Assembly (NCBI GenBank): GCA_001647635.1
Contig: CP014761.1
Location: 2,294,001 to 2,358,000 of the forward strand
Source: Leifsonia xyli
GTDB lineage: Bacteria; Actinomycetota; Actinomycetes; Actinomycetales; Microbacteriaceae
DNA: 64,000 bases
Direction of reading: 5' to 3'
A program made the translations under genes and the position numbers. Positions 37,133 to 45,439 of the stretch are shown piece after piece (positions within the stretch are counted from its first letter, which is position 1; the number at the start of each line of letters is the position of its first letter). The notes below the pieces were generated by a model. That model made no database searches, was not told the DNA's origin, and was given only the letters and a program-made list of their open reading frames with translations.

Positions 37133-38181
37133 TCCCGGTCCGCGCTTTCGCGCACCCTCCGGGACTCGTCGATCAGCTTCTCCTCCTTCTGCTCCGACTT
37201 CTCGCTGAGCTTCGTGTCGCGCGGCGGCAGCTGGATAGTCTCCTCGGCCTCCATGCCGGCCTGCAGCTCTCGGCCGCGCTCGGTCTCGGCGTCGATCTCC
37301 GCGCCGAAGAGCAGCGCGAGGTTCGCGATCCACACCCAGAGCAGGAAGACGATCACGCCCGCGAGTGGCCCGTACGTCTTCTCGTAGTTGGCGAAGGTGG
37401 CGACGTAGAACGCGAAGAGGAAGGTCGCGATCGCCAGCACGACGATCGCGATCACAGCGCCCATGCTGATCCAGCGGAACTTCGGCTGCTTGGAGTTCGG
37501 GGTCGCGTAATAGAGCACCGCGATGATGACCACCACGATGATCAGCATCAGCGGCCACTTGGCGATCTCCCACGCGACGCGGACGCCCGAGCCGAGGCCG
37601 AGGGCGTTGCCGACAGCCGTGGTCACGGGACCGGTGACGACCAGCATCAGCGCGACGATCGTCACGAGCACCAGCGTGATGACGGTCACCAGCAGCTGCT
37701 GCGGCTTCAGCTTCCAGAAGGGCCGGCCCTCGTCGATCTCGTAGATCCGGTTCATGGCTCGCGAGAACGCGCCGACGTAGCCGGAGGCCGACCAGATCGC
37801 CAGCACGATGCCGAAGACGAGCGCGAAGCCGGAAGCCGGTGAGTTCACGGCGTTCTGGATGGGACCCTCGAGCAGCTTCGCCGTCGAGCCCGGCGCGACC
37901 TGCGTGACGATGCCCATGAGGGCCGTCGTCGCCGACTTGCCCTGACCGAAGACGCCGAGAAGGGAGATCAGTGCGATCAGGCCGGGGAACAGCGACAGGA
38001 CGCCGTAGTACGTCAGTGACGCCGCGATGTCGGTGCACTTGTCGGTGCTGAACTCGCGGAGGGTGCGCTTGAATACCAGCTTCCACGAGGGCTTGTCGAG
38101 ATGTTGAGGCTTGTCCGGCTTCCGCCCGTCCTCGGGGGCGGGGGCATCGGCCAGTCGCTTGCTGGCGCCGATATCGCTCAT
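37129..38181 (-). CDS. YihY/virulence factor BrkB family membrane protein
   Basis: 350-residue protein with a polar N-terminus and six membrane helices. Family motifs: ASLTYYGVLSLFPGLIALISLLG, WSASGYVGAFSRAMNRIY and YGPLAGVIVFLLWVWIANLALLFGAEIDAE. The C-terminal 50 residues are charged. The function is unproven; older claims of RNase BN activity were withdrawn for the family. Transcribed after the stress operon, with a terminator hairpin between them. Confidence 0.92.
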   Translation of the reverse strand: MSDIGASKRLADAPAPEDGRKPDKPQHLDKPSWKLVFKRTLREFSTDKCTDIAASLTYYGVLSLFPGLIALISLLGVFGQGKSATTALMGIVTQVAPGSTAKLLEGPIQNAVNSPASGFALVFGIVLAIWSASGYVGAFSRAMNRIYEIDEGRPFWKLKPQQLLVTVITLVLVTIVALMLVVTGPVTTAVGNALGLGSGVRVAWEIAKWPLMLIIVVVIIAVLYYATPNSKQPKFRWISMGAVIAIVVLAIATFLFAFYVATFANYEKTYGPLAGVIVFLLWVWIANLALLFGAEIDAETERGRELQAGMEAEETIQLPPRDTKLSEKSEQKEEKLIDESRRVRESADRD

Positions 38182-38203
38182 CGGTGGGTCCTTTCTTAAT
38201 AGG

Positions 38204-38244
38204 AAAACGCGGCGGAAGGTCCGGGGGGATGGCCTTCCGCCGCG
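38204..38244 (-). terminator. intrinsic terminator after the DUF3618 operon
   Basis: CGCGGCGGAAGG (38208-38219) pairs with CCTTCCGCCGCG (38233-38244), a perfect 12-bp stem. On the minus strand it is followed by TTTTCC, so it ends the three-gene operon before yihY. Confidence 0.8.
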
Positions 38245-38259
38245 CGTTCGGGGATGCGA

Positions 38260-38838
38260 CTACTGATCGGACTGCAGCCGCTGTCCCGATTCCTTGGCCT
38301 CGTCGGCGACGTCGCTCGCGCGGTTCGTGGCCTCCTCCTTGACGGTGGACACCCCCTCCTGCGCGGTCTCCTTGACCGACTGGACGGCCTCCTGGGCGGG
38401 CTCCTTCAGGTCGTTCGCGACCTGCTTGCCCACTTCGGCGGCTTCCTGGAGGAGCGGCTGCGCGGCGTCCTTCGCGGATGCGGCCAGCTCCTTCTCCTTG
38501 CTGCTCGCCGGGATGAGGGAGGCCACGAGGGCTCCGACGCCGAAGGCGATGAGGCCTACGGCGAGCGGGTTGCCCTGCGCCTTGTTCACCACAGTGCGGC
38601 CCGCGTCGGCGACGGTGCTGCCGGCGTCGGCGACGGCGCCGTGCACGTTGCCCGACACGTCGTCTGCGGAGCCCATCACGCGGTCGGTGACGGAATGCCA
38701 GGCGCCTTTGACCTTGCGGGCCTGGCGGTCCACGATCTTGCTGGGGGTGACCTTGTCGGCCAGGGCATCCACGTCACCGCTCAGGTTGCGGCGGGTGGCT
38801 TCGATTTCGGCGCGGATCACGTCCGGGTCGTCGCTCAT
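38260..38838 (-). CDS. DUF3618 domain protein
   Basis: 192 residues. The N-terminal DUF3618 motif (IRAEIEATRRNLSGDVDALADKVTPSKIV) is followed by amphipathic Ala/Val repeats (GAVADAGSTVADAGRTV), one membrane helix near residue 100 and a C-terminal row of Lys/Glu-rich 11-mer-like helices (VKETAQEGVSTVKEEA) like LEA or apolipoprotein repeats. Probably a membrane-associated envelope protein. Its ATG overlaps the previous stop by 4 bases. Third gene of the operon. Confidence 0.85.
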   Translation of the reverse strand: MSDDPDVIRAEIEATRRNLSGDVDALADKVTPSKIVDRQARKVKGAWHSVTDRVMGSADDVSGNVHGAVADAGSTVADAGRTVVNKAQGNPLAVGLIAFGVGALVASLIPASSKEKELAASAKDAAQPLLQEAAEVGKQVANDLKEPAQEAVQSVKETAQEGVSTVKEEATNRASDVADEAKESGQRLQSDQ

Positions 38839-39293
38839 CGGTTCTCTCCGTTCGGTTTCAGTGTCGGTGGTATTTCCTTGACCGTCTCGACGGTTTGCGG
38901 AGCGCCTTCGACGGTCTTCAGCTGCTTGCGTCCGCGGGTGTACAGGATCAGCGCGACGATGCCCCAGATGATGGCGACGATCACCGCGGACCAGGCGTTG
39001 CCCACCAGGTAGCCGAGCGCCCACCACAGGGCGACGGACAGGAAGAACACGGCCATGAGGCCCGCGTATCCCGCACCGCCGAGCAGGCCGGCGCCCTTTC
39101 CGGCGCGCGTGACGGTCTGCTTGATTTCGGCCTTGGCGAGTTCCATCTCCTGACGGATCAGCGTAGACAGGTCGCGACTGACCTCACCCAGCAGCTCGCC
39201 GAGCGAGCTGCTGGCGGCGCGCTCCTCCGCGGCGTCCACCTGAGGTGCGGCGGCCTCGGCGGCGACCCGCCGGGCACTGGGCTGGTCGGTCAT
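38835..39293 (-). CDS. phage holin superfamily (DUF1469-type) membrane protein
   Basis: 152-residue protein with the motif LGELLGEVSRDLSTLIRQEMELAKAEIKQ followed by two membrane helices (about residues 70-92 and 97-118) and a polar tail. Members are called putative actinobacterial holin-X or phage holin family, but they are chromosomal and not linked to phages. Middle gene of the three-gene operon, with 4-base overlaps on both sides. Confidence 0.87.
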   Translation of the reverse strand: MTDQPSARRVAAEAAAPQVDAAEERAASSSLGELLGEVSRDLSTLIRQEMELAKAEIKQTVTRAGKGAGLLGGAGYAGLMAVFFLSVALWWALGYLVGNAWSAVIVAIIWGIVALILYTRGRKQLKTVEGAPQTVETVKEIPPTLKPNGENR

Positions 39294-40102
39294 GGCCGGC
39301 CTCCGGTGTACCCGGCGCCCGGAAGCGGCGGAACCTCGGTTCCGACGCCGTCGTCGTACAGGTCGTCATCGCCGAGGGCGCTGCCGGTACCTGCGGCGTA
39401 GCCGACGCTGCTGCCGGGGTACCCGGCGGTGGTGCCGGTCGTGCCGGTGTGCGGCGTGGTAGTGGTCCCGGAGCCGCTGCTGCCGCTCGAGGAGTCGTCA
39501 CCGCCGCTGGCGAGCGCACGGGTCAGGCGACCCGCGAGAGCGCCGGCGATGGCGGCCGCGGCGATGAAGGTGCCGGGGTTGCGCCGGGCGTACGACTTCA
39601 CCTCGTTGAGCAGCGAGCCGGGGTCGCGCTGGTCGAGCCAGCCCGCGACCGAGTGGGCGCGCTGCGCGGCCTGGCGGACCAGGTCGGTGGCAATGCCGCC
39701 CTGCTGCGACGAGGAGGCCATCTGGTCGAGCTCGTCGCCGACGGAGTGGAGGCCGCTGGCGACCCGCTCCTGCTGCTGGGCGGCCTGGTCCCGCAGCTCA
39801 CGCTGCGTCTGGTGGTAGAGGTCTCTGGCCTGGGACTTCGCCTCATCGGCGACGTTCCGGGCCTGCTCCTTCGCGGTGGCCGCGACGTCCTTGCCGGCCT
39901 CCTTGGCCGATCCTGCGACGCGGCTCGCCTCGTCCTTGACTCCGCCGCTCTGACCGCCGGCGGAGCCCGTGCTCGTGCCCCCGGTGGTCCCGGCCGTGCC
40001 TTCTGGCAGCACCGTCTCCGGCAGACCGGCCTCGGGCTCCAGCGCATCGCGCCTGCTGTCGAAGATCGGTGTGTCCGCGGACTGGTCGTCTGACATGGTC
40101 AT
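39290..40102 (-). CDS. hypothetical LEA-like membrane protein
   Basis: 270 residues, first gene of the operon. Region about 45-115 is rich in Ala/Lys/Glu repeats (GSAKEAGKDVAATAKEQARNV), like stress-related LEA or YtxH proteins. One hydrophobic segment near residues 168-186 (GTFIAAAAIAGALAGRL) is followed by a Gly/Ser/Thr-rich tail. Start set at MTMSDDQSAD, with AAAGGAAA upstream; the longer frame lacks support. The operon order (this, holin-like, DUF3618) recurs in actinobacteria. A role in envelope stability under stress is inference. Confidence 0.78.
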   Translation of the reverse strand: MTMSDDQSADTPIFDSRRDALEPEAGLPETVLPEGTAGTTGGTSTGSAGGQSGGVKDEASRVAGSAKEAGKDVAATAKEQARNVADEAKSQARDLYHQTQRELRDQAAQQQERVASGLHSVGDELDQMASSSQQGGIATDLVRQAAQRAHSVAGWLDQRDPGSLLNEVKSYARRNPGTFIAAAAIAGALAGRLTRALASGGDDSSSGSSGSGTTTTPHTGTTGTTAGYPGSSVGYAAGTGSALGDDDLYDDGVGTEVPPLPGAGYTGGRP

Positions 40103-40260
40103 GACTGACGTTTCCTTTCGGTGGATGTGTCCGGTTGGGATGTGCGGCCCACTGAAGACACCCGGTGGAGGCGGGTCCAGAGATTGACACGGCACTCGCT
40201 CGGGGGGTACCCCTGCGCGAGAATGCGCCTTTCCTGCGCTTTGGGGCTAGCGTGTCCGGC

Positions 40261-41193
40261 ATGGACGCTGTCGACTGGCTGCTCGATTCCGACCCCGCTA
40301 TCCGCTGGCAGGTGCTCCGTGACCTGACCGGCGCGTCGGCCGATGAAGTCGCAGCCGAAAGAGCCCGGATCCCGCGCCAGGGCTGGGGAAGGACCCTGCT
40401 GGAGGAGCAGGCCGAGGACGGTCTCTGGGACGGCGGAACCTACCGGCCCGGGTGGATCCCGCCGGAGCGCGACGGCTTCGATGCGTGGAGCGGAACCCAC
40501 TTCACCCTGCAGCAGCTGGTCGACTTCGGGCTGGATCCGGAGAGCCCGGAGGCACGGACGGCGATCGGCCGGGTCCGTGAAAATGTTCGCTGGGAGCACG
40601 CCGGCGAGCCGTACTTCGACGGCGAGACCGAGCCGTGCATCAACGGAGTGACCCTGACCATCGCCTCCTACTTCGGGGAAGGCGGCGACGCGATCGCCCG
40701 GACACTGGTCGATTCCCGACTGGGAGACGGCGGCTGGAACTGCTGGGCAGAGTACGGCGCGCGCGTATCGTCCTTTCACTCGACGATCTGCGCGGTGGAA
40801 GGACTCCGGGACTGGCAGCGCGCAGGCGGCGACGATCCGCGCGTGGAGGAGGTCGCCCGCGCCGGCGAGGAGTACCTGCTCGAGCGCGGGCTGTACCACC
40901 GGCGGTCGGACGGATCGGTGGCCGACCCGCGGATGACGATGCTGTCGTACCCGGTGCGCTGGTACCACGACGTGCTGCGCGGGCTCGAGCACTTCCGCCG
41001 GCTGGACCGGCGCGATCCCCGGCTCGCCGAGGCGGTCGAGCTGGTTCGCGGCAAGGCCGACCCCGAGGGGCGCTGGGTGCTCGAGAACCTCCACGAGGGC
41101 TCGGTGATCGTCGAGTTCGAGATGGAGGGCTTCCCGAGCCGGTGGATCACCCTCCGGGCGCTGCGCGTGCTGCGCTGGTGGGACGCCGCCTGA
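40261..41193 (+). CDS. squalene-cyclase/prenyltransferase-fold protein
   Basis: 310-residue soluble protein with the repeats of an alpha/alpha toroid: TLLEEQAEDGLWDGG, LGDGGWNCWAEYG and the RALRVLRWW end resemble QW-type helices of terpenoid cyclases. It lacks the full DXDD catalytic motif of squalene-hopene cyclases and is half their length, so it is not a hopene cyclase. Relatives are annotated as squalene cyclase or hypothetical; the function is unknown. Start chosen at MDAVDWLLDSDPAIRWQ. It is divergent from the stress operon and convergent with the phosphoesterase. Confidence 0.75.
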   Translation: MDAVDWLLDSDPAIRWQVLRDLTGASADEVAAERARIPRQGWGRTLLEEQAEDGLWDGGTYRPGWIPPERDGFDAWSGTHFTLQQLVDFGLDPESPEARTAIGRVRENVRWEHAGEPYFDGETEPCINGVTLTIASYFGEGGDAIARTLVDSRLGDGGWNCWAEYGARVSSFHSTICAVEGLRDWQRAGGDDPRVEEVARAGEEYLLERGLYHRRSDGSVADPRMTMLSYPVRWYHDVLRGLEHFRRLDRRDPRLAEAVELVRGKADPEGRWVLENLHEGSVIVEFEMEGFPSRWITLRALRVLRWWDAA

Positions 41194-41196
41194 CGG

Positions 41197-43131
41197 TCAC
41201 GGCTTGGTGGCCGTCAGGTCGTCGACCGAGACGGTGACCGGTGTGTTCACGACACCCCCCGATAGATAGCCGGTGACCGCGATGCCGCCCGCCCCCTGGA
41301 GCGCGGCGGTGGAATCCGACGCGGAGCGCTGCCAGGCGGACGGTTCGGTCGTGCCGTCGAGCCAGGCCTTGGTCTCGACGAGGGTCGGCGACGTGCCGGT
41401 CGTCCGCACGCGGATGTCGAGCTTCGACCCGGCGGCGTACGTCACGTTGGGCACCGCGACCGAGGATTGCACGACCACCTCGTTGCCGCCGTTCTGGTCG
41501 ACGCGCACGATCTGGATGGTCACCTTGCCCGCGGAGGAGATGATCACCTTCGATGCGTACGCGCCCGCGGTGGCGATGCGGCGTCCTTGGATGGTCAGGT
41601 ACACGTTGCCCGACGACGGCAGTTTGTCGAGGGCCGTCGAGAGCCGGAGGTCGATGCCCGTCGCGCTGAACCCGGGCAGGCGAGCCGTGCCTCCCGAACC
41701 GGTGGGCAGCTGGATGCGGCCCGTGCTGCTCGCGACCGAGTACAGCGTCGAGCTGCCGGAGACCGACCAGGCTCCGCCCACGGGGGCCGAGCCCCATCCG
41801 CCGGTCACGGTGCGGTCGAACCCGTCGGAGGCGAGGGTGTCGGGAGGCGGGGGAGGCGCGGTCACGGTGACCACCTTGCTGGTGCCGCCGGTGGCGCCGC
41901 CGTCATCCGTCACGGTCAGCCGGGCGGTGTAGCTGCCCGCCGCCGTGTAGGCGTGCGTCGTGGTCGCGCCGGTCGCCGTCGTGCCGTCGCCGAAGTCCCA
42001 GGCGTAGGAGGCGATGGTGCCGTCGGGGTCGCTCGACCCGCTGCCGTCGAACGAGCACGTGAGGTCGGTGCACGAGGAGCTGAAGGAGGCGTTCGGCGGC
42101 TGGTTCCCGGCGGGAGGCGGACCGATGACGAAGCTGTCGGAGAAGGTGGCGCCTCCGGTGCGCACGAAGTTGGCGTTGAGCTGGGTCGACGTGGCGGTGA
42201 CGTCGAGCAGACCCCACAGCGGGGCCGTGCTGTTCCCGTAGGCCGCGGCGAAGTAGCCGGCCTCGCTGTCGTTCGGGTTGATGTCGTAGTTCGCATTGCC
42301 TCCGGTCCCGACCGTGGCGAAGACGGTGCCCGCGCCCTTGGTCAGGGTGCTGTCGCCGTCCGCCACGCATCCGGCGTTGTACACGCCCGGCGTGATGGAC
42401 GGGCACGACGCACCGGTCGCCAGCTGAACCGAACGCTGGTAGAGATGTTCGTGGCCGGTCAGCACGAGGTCCACGCGCTTGGACACCAGCAGGTTCAACA
42501 GGTCGGAGCCCGGGTCGCACGCGTACTGGCCCATCGTGAGACAGGGCTTGTGCATGCCGACGACGACCCAGGGGACGTTCGCGGCGCGGGCGCCGTCGAT
42601 CGCGTTCTGGGTCCAGGTGTAGTGGCTGGTGCCGCTCGCGTACGTCCAAGTGCCGTCGGAGAACGGCAGGCCGGGCGAGATCATGATGAAGCGGATGAGC
42701 GGCGCGCCTTGCGGCACGTCGACGTAGTACTCGCGCCCGTACGTCCCGACGACGCCCGGCAGCTGGTTGGGCAGGCAGGCGGAGAAGTCGTTGATGTTGC
42801 CGTTCTGGCCGTTGCTCTCGTGGTTGCCGGAGAGCAACTCGAACGGGAACCCGGCGCCCACGGTCTGCGTGACGAAGTTGCACCACGCCTGCTCCTGGCC
42901 GGTCGTGCCGTACGAGAGATCGCCGAGCGCGAGATTGAGGTCGGGCGCCGCTGTCTTGATACCCGTCAGCACCGACTGCGCCGACGCGCCCGCGGTGTAG
43001 TCGCCGGCGGCGGTGAAGTGCACACCGGCCGCGCCGGGCGAGATGCCCTGCACGCTCTGCGGGATCCCGAGCAGCACCACGGCGATGGCCGCGGTGAGTC
43101 CGGCAGCAGCAAGGACGCGATGTCTGGTCAT
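41197..43131 (-). CDS. secreted metallophosphoesterase with PKD domain
   Basis: 644 residues. A signal peptide (about residues 1-29, ending VQG) precedes a calcineurin-like phosphoesterase domain with metal-binding motifs AAGDYT, ALGDLSYG, LSGNHE, VVGMHKP and LTGHEHLYQR. A PKD domain (about 350-430; SSSDPDGTIASYAWDFGDG) and a C-terminal beta-sandwich, possibly carbohydrate- or surface-binding, follow. There is no LPXTG signal, so it is likely released or loosely wall-bound. Possible role in phosphate scavenging. AGGAGG precedes the ATG. Confidence 0.9.
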   Translation of the reverse strand: MTRHRVLAAAGLTAAIAVVLLGIPQSVQGISPGAAGVHFTAAGDYTAGASAQSVLTGIKTAAPDLNLALGDLSYGTTGQEQAWCNFVTQTVGAGFPFELLSGNHESNGQNGNINDFSACLPNQLPGVVGTYGREYYVDVPQGAPLIRFIMISPGLPFSDGTWTYASGTSHYTWTQNAIDGARAANVPWVVVGMHKPCLTMGQYACDPGSDLLNLLVSKRVDLVLTGHEHLYQRSVQLATGASCPSITPGVYNAGCVADGDSTLTKGAGTVFATVGTGGNANYDINPNDSEAGYFAAAYGNSTAPLWGLLDVTATSTQLNANFVRTGGATFSDSFVIGPPPAGNQPPNASFSSSCTDLTCSFDGSGSSDPDGTIASYAWDFGDGTTATGATTTHAYTAAGSYTARLTVTDDGGATGGTSKVVTVTAPPPPPDTLASDGFDRTVTGGWGSAPVGGAWSVSGSSTLYSVASSTGRIQLPTGSGGTARLPGFSATGIDLRLSTALDKLPSSGNVYLTIQGRRIATAGAYASKVIISSAGKVTIQIVRVDQNGGNEVVVQSSVAVPNVTYAAGSKLDIRVRTTGTSPTLVETKAWLDGTTEPSAWQRSASDSTAALQGAGGIAVTGYLSGGVVNTPVTVSVDDLTATKP

Positions 43132-43145
43132 CGCCGGCCTCCTCC

Positions 43146-43165
43146 GGCCCGACCCTCGTCGGGCC
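43146..43165. terminator. hairpin between the reductase and phosphoesterase genes
   Basis: GGCCCGAC-CCTC-GTCGGGCC, a perfect 8-bp stem with 4-base loop, about 57 bases after the reductase stop and 15 bases before the phosphoesterase ATG. It could terminate the former, or fold in the leader of the latter. Confidence 0.5.
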
Positions 43166-43222
43166 TTCCCGGCACAGGCTAGTGGCTCGTCTCGCGGAGC
43201 GGGAGTAGAAACTGAGGTCTTG

Positions 43223-43777
43223 TCACCGAATGGCGTAGTGCAGACCCACCGCGCCGCCCGAGAACCGGCGTTCGTCGAGCAGCTCCAGGTCGAGCCGCAG
43301 ACCGACAGGCAGCGCCGGCGTGCCGCCGCCGACCGAGACGGGGGAGAGGAACAGCCACACCTCGTCCACCAGTCCGGCGGCGAACGCCTGGGCCGCCAGA
43401 GTGGGGCCGCCGATCGAGACGTCCCGGTCGGAGTCCTCGACGAGACGCTGAACCTCTTCCGCGTCGAAGCGCCCGACCACGCGCGTCCGCGGCGTCGTCG
43501 GCTCGGCCGGCGACGACGAGAACACGACCTTGTCGGCGGCCTGCCAGATCGCCGCGTATTCCGCGTACACCCCGTCGTCGGCGGTCAGCGGCGGATCCTG
43601 CCAGAAGCGCATGGTCTCGTACATGCGACGGCCGTAGAGATAGGTACCGATCCCGCGCTCCAGATCGTTGACGAACGCGTGCAGCTCCGGTTCGGGCTCG
43701 GCCCAGTCGAAGGAGCCGGACGCATCCACGGTGTAGCCGTCGACCGAGGCGATGGCGGAGAAGATCAGGCGTCCCAT
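43223..43777 (-). CDS. RibD C-terminal/dihydrofolate reductase family protein
   Basis: 184 residues. It begins MGRLIFSAIASVDGYTVDASGSFDWAEP-like (in pieces) and has YGRRMYETM, VVGRFDAEEV, DRDVSIGGPTLAAQAF and LDLELLDERRFSGG. This is the RibD-C fold used by YwjB/YyaP-type reductases, not by genuine folA. NADPH binding is likely; the substrate is unknown. Confidence 0.9.
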   Translation of the reverse strand: MGRLIFSAIASVDGYTVDASGSFDWAEPEPELHAFVNDLERGIGTYLYGRRMYETMRFWQDPPLTADDGVYAEYAAIWQAADKVVFSSSPAEPTTPRTRVVGRFDAEEVQRLVEDSDRDVSIGGPTLAAQAFAAGLVDEVWLFLSPVSVGGGTPALPVGLRLDLELLDERRFSGGAVGLHYAIR

Positions 43778-43815
43778 GGCGCGACTCTAGAGCCGCGCAT
43801 CCTCGGGGGCCAGCC

Positions 43816-44073
43816 TCAACCCACCTGCGGGAGGATCGCCCGAAGCGCTCGGAGCTCGTCCTGGAAGACCCAGGGCAGGGCGACGTTCAGCGCCAGCCCG
43901 ATCCCGATGGTCAGCAGCACCAGCCCGGTCGCGACGAGCAGCAGCGTCACCGCCAGCTGGAGGTACGCGTTCCCGGTGACGGCGGCGAGCAGCCCCCGCG
44001 CTCGCCGCCGCACCGGTTCCGACGGCGATGCGAGCGTCGGTGCGGTTCGCACTCCGTGGCCCAGCGTCGTCAT
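43816..44073 (-). CDS. hypothetical small membrane protein
   Basis: 85 residues with a basic N-terminus and one or two hydrophobic segments (about residues 37-65; LQLAVTLLLVATGLVLLTIGIGLALNVALPW in pieces). A GGGGGAG ribosome site precedes the ATG. No family recognised. It stands between the reductase and the merR gene on the same strand. Confidence 0.6.
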   Translation of the reverse strand: MTTLGHGVRTAPTLASPSEPVRRRARGLLAAVTGNAYLQLAVTLLLVATGLVLLTIGIGLALNVALPWVFQDELRALRAILPQVG

Positions 44074-44206
44074 CGGTCTCCCCCTTCACGTCGAGGCCGG
44101 GGCGGATCGCCCGGCCGACGTCTTCGAGTCAACCGCGGGAGGGCGTGCCGGGGCATCGACCCCAGGTCGTGGGAGGGTCATTCCGGGGGATGATCTGCGG
44201 CGCGTC

Positions 44207-44605
44207 TCAGAGGGGAGTGACGGTGCAGCCGCAGCCGTGGGCGGGCTCCGGGATGCGGTCCTCCGCCCCGGCGAGCCGGCGGGCGAGCAGATCGCGGCGG
44301 CGCTCCAGCTGGGCGATGGCCGCATCCAGCTCGGCCAATCCGTCCCGGTACGCGTCCCGTGAGGCCGGGCACTCGTCGCTGTGGGCGTGGCCGGAGCCGA
44401 GGCAGTCGATGAACGGCCGCGCCTTCCCCGGCGGGATGCCCGTCGCCGCCAGCTCGCGGATCTCGCGCACCACCCGAAGGTGGTCGTCCCCGTAATCGCG
44501 GTAGCCGTTGCCGAGGCGCGCAGGGGAGACGAGCCCGAGCCGCTCGTAGTAGCGAACGGCCTTGACCGTGACCCCGGCCTGCTCGGCCAGTTCGCTGATG
44601 CGCAT
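44207..44605 (-). CDS. MerR family transcriptional regulator
   Basis: 132 residues. The N-terminal MerR helix-turn-helix (MRISELAEQAGVTVKAVRYYERLGLVSPARLGNGYRDY in pieces) is followed by a dimerisation coiled coil. Cysteines occur in FIDCLGSGHAHSDECPASRD and in the terminal HGCGCTV, suggesting binding of a metal or thiol-reactive ligand. No matching transporter lies next to it. It follows the marR gene on the same strand; a palindrome sits just upstream. Confidence 0.9.
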   Translation of the reverse strand: MRISELAEQAGVTVKAVRYYERLGLVSPARLGNGYRDYGDDHLRVVREIRELAATGIPPGKARPFIDCLGSGHAHSDECPASRDAYRDGLAELDAAIAQLERRRDLLARRLAGAEDRIPEPAHGCGCTVTPL

Positions 44606-44630
44606 GTCGCCCTCCGCCGTCAGTGTCGAC

Positions 44631-44648
44631 CCTGACCCCGGGGTCAGG
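44631..44648. promoter_or_regulatory. 18-bp perfect palindrome, candidate MerR operator
   Basis: CCTGACCCCGGGGTCAGG is its own reverse complement. It overlaps the marR stop codon and ends 26 bases before the merR ATG, where an autoregulatory MerR site would lie. A GC-rich palindrome without a loop is unlikely to be a terminator. Confidence 0.5.
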
Positions 44649-45096
44649 CTCCAGCGGGCTCCGGGATGCGCGCTGCGGCGGCGATGATCGTGTGGAGGCT
44701 GGTGCGCAACTCGGCGAGTTCGCCGGCCGGCAGTCCCAGGCGCTCGACGATGCGACCCGGGATCTTCTCGGCCTCGGCCCGCAGTGCCCGCCCGCTCCCG
44801 GTCAGTCTGACCTCGAGAGCCCGCTCGTCGGCGGCGCTGCGCTTGCGTTCGACGTAGCCGATGGCCTCCAGCCGCTTGAGCAGCGGCGACAGTGTGGCCG
44901 GCTCGAGCGCGAGGGTGTCGCTCAGGTTCTTGACCGAGCGGGGCTCCTGCTCCCAGAGGGCGAGCATCACGAGATACTGCGGATGCGTCAGGGACAGCGG
45001 CTCGAGCACGGGACGGTACAGGGCGATGACGCTCCGGGCCGCCACGGCGAGGCCGAAGCACACCTGGTTCTCCAAGGCGAGGACGTCGTCTGACAC
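44644..45096 (-). CDS. MarR/OhrR family transcriptional regulator
   Basis: 150 residues from a GTG. The N-terminal ALENQVCFGLAVAARSVIALYRPVLEPL and LTHPQYLVMLALWE are signatures of the OhrR branch; the Cys in NQVCF is the peroxide-sensing residue of OhrR repressors. The winged helix has KNLSDTLALEPATLSPLLKRLE. No ohr peroxidase gene is adjacent. The GTG is chosen because TACAAT on the minus strand (45102-45107) would start transcription at or next to it; the longer ATG frame intrudes into the next gene. Confidence 0.88.
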   Translation of the reverse strand: MSDDVLALENQVCFGLAVAARSVIALYRPVLEPLSLTHPQYLVMLALWEQEPRSVKNLSDTLALEPATLSPLLKRLEAIGYVERKRSAADERALEVRLTGSGRALRAEAEKIPGRIVERLGLPAGELAELRTSLHTIIAAAARIPEPAGA

Positions 45097-45118
45097 CCGG
45101 CCATTGTATGGGCGCGAA

Positions 45119-45361
45119 TCAGTACTCATCGGTGGTGCGCTCGACCCGCTCGCCCGTCGCCGGGTCGATGGTCTCGCGCCGCACCGTGGTCCGTGGGCGC
45201 CGCCGCAGGGCGAACGCCAGCGAGATCACGAACACCACGAGGCCCGCACCCATGAGGATGTAACCGGTCACCTTGAGGTCGATCCAGCTGACCTCCACCT
45301 GCAGGGCGAAGGCCAGGATGAGGCCGACGACGAAGATGAAGATGCCGCTTCCGATGCCCAT
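45119..45361 (-). CDS. DUF6458 small membrane protein
   Basis: 80 residues: MGIGSGIFIFVVGLILAFAL start, two membrane helices (about residues 4-22 and 30-50), then a basic and acidic tail ending in RVERTTDEY. It fits the actinobacterial DUF6458 family; function unknown. Confidence 0.85.
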   Translation of the reverse strand: MGIGSGIFIFVVGLILAFALQVEVSWIDLKVTGYILMGAGLVVFVISLAFALRRRPRTTVRRETIDPATGERVERTTDEY

Positions 45362-45439
45362 GCGCCACGCTCCTTCACGTCCGTGGGCTCAAGCTACTCC
45401 CTGGACGCCGGGGCGCGCACCACACCCCGCCGCACCGGA

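Noticed and set aside
35726..38086. 786-codon minus-strand ORF across the GGDEF and yihY genes
   Set aside because: Its two halves are frame shadows of real genes on both strands; no domain is seen.
38835..39293. Prophage remnant suggested by the holin-family protein
   Set aside because: No capsid, lysin, integrase or att-like repeats nearby; the family is a chromosomal actinobacterial one.
40165..40260. Upstream start for the cyclase-fold gene
   Set aside because: The 32 extra residues lack similarity to the domain, and the later ATG begins the conserved helix.
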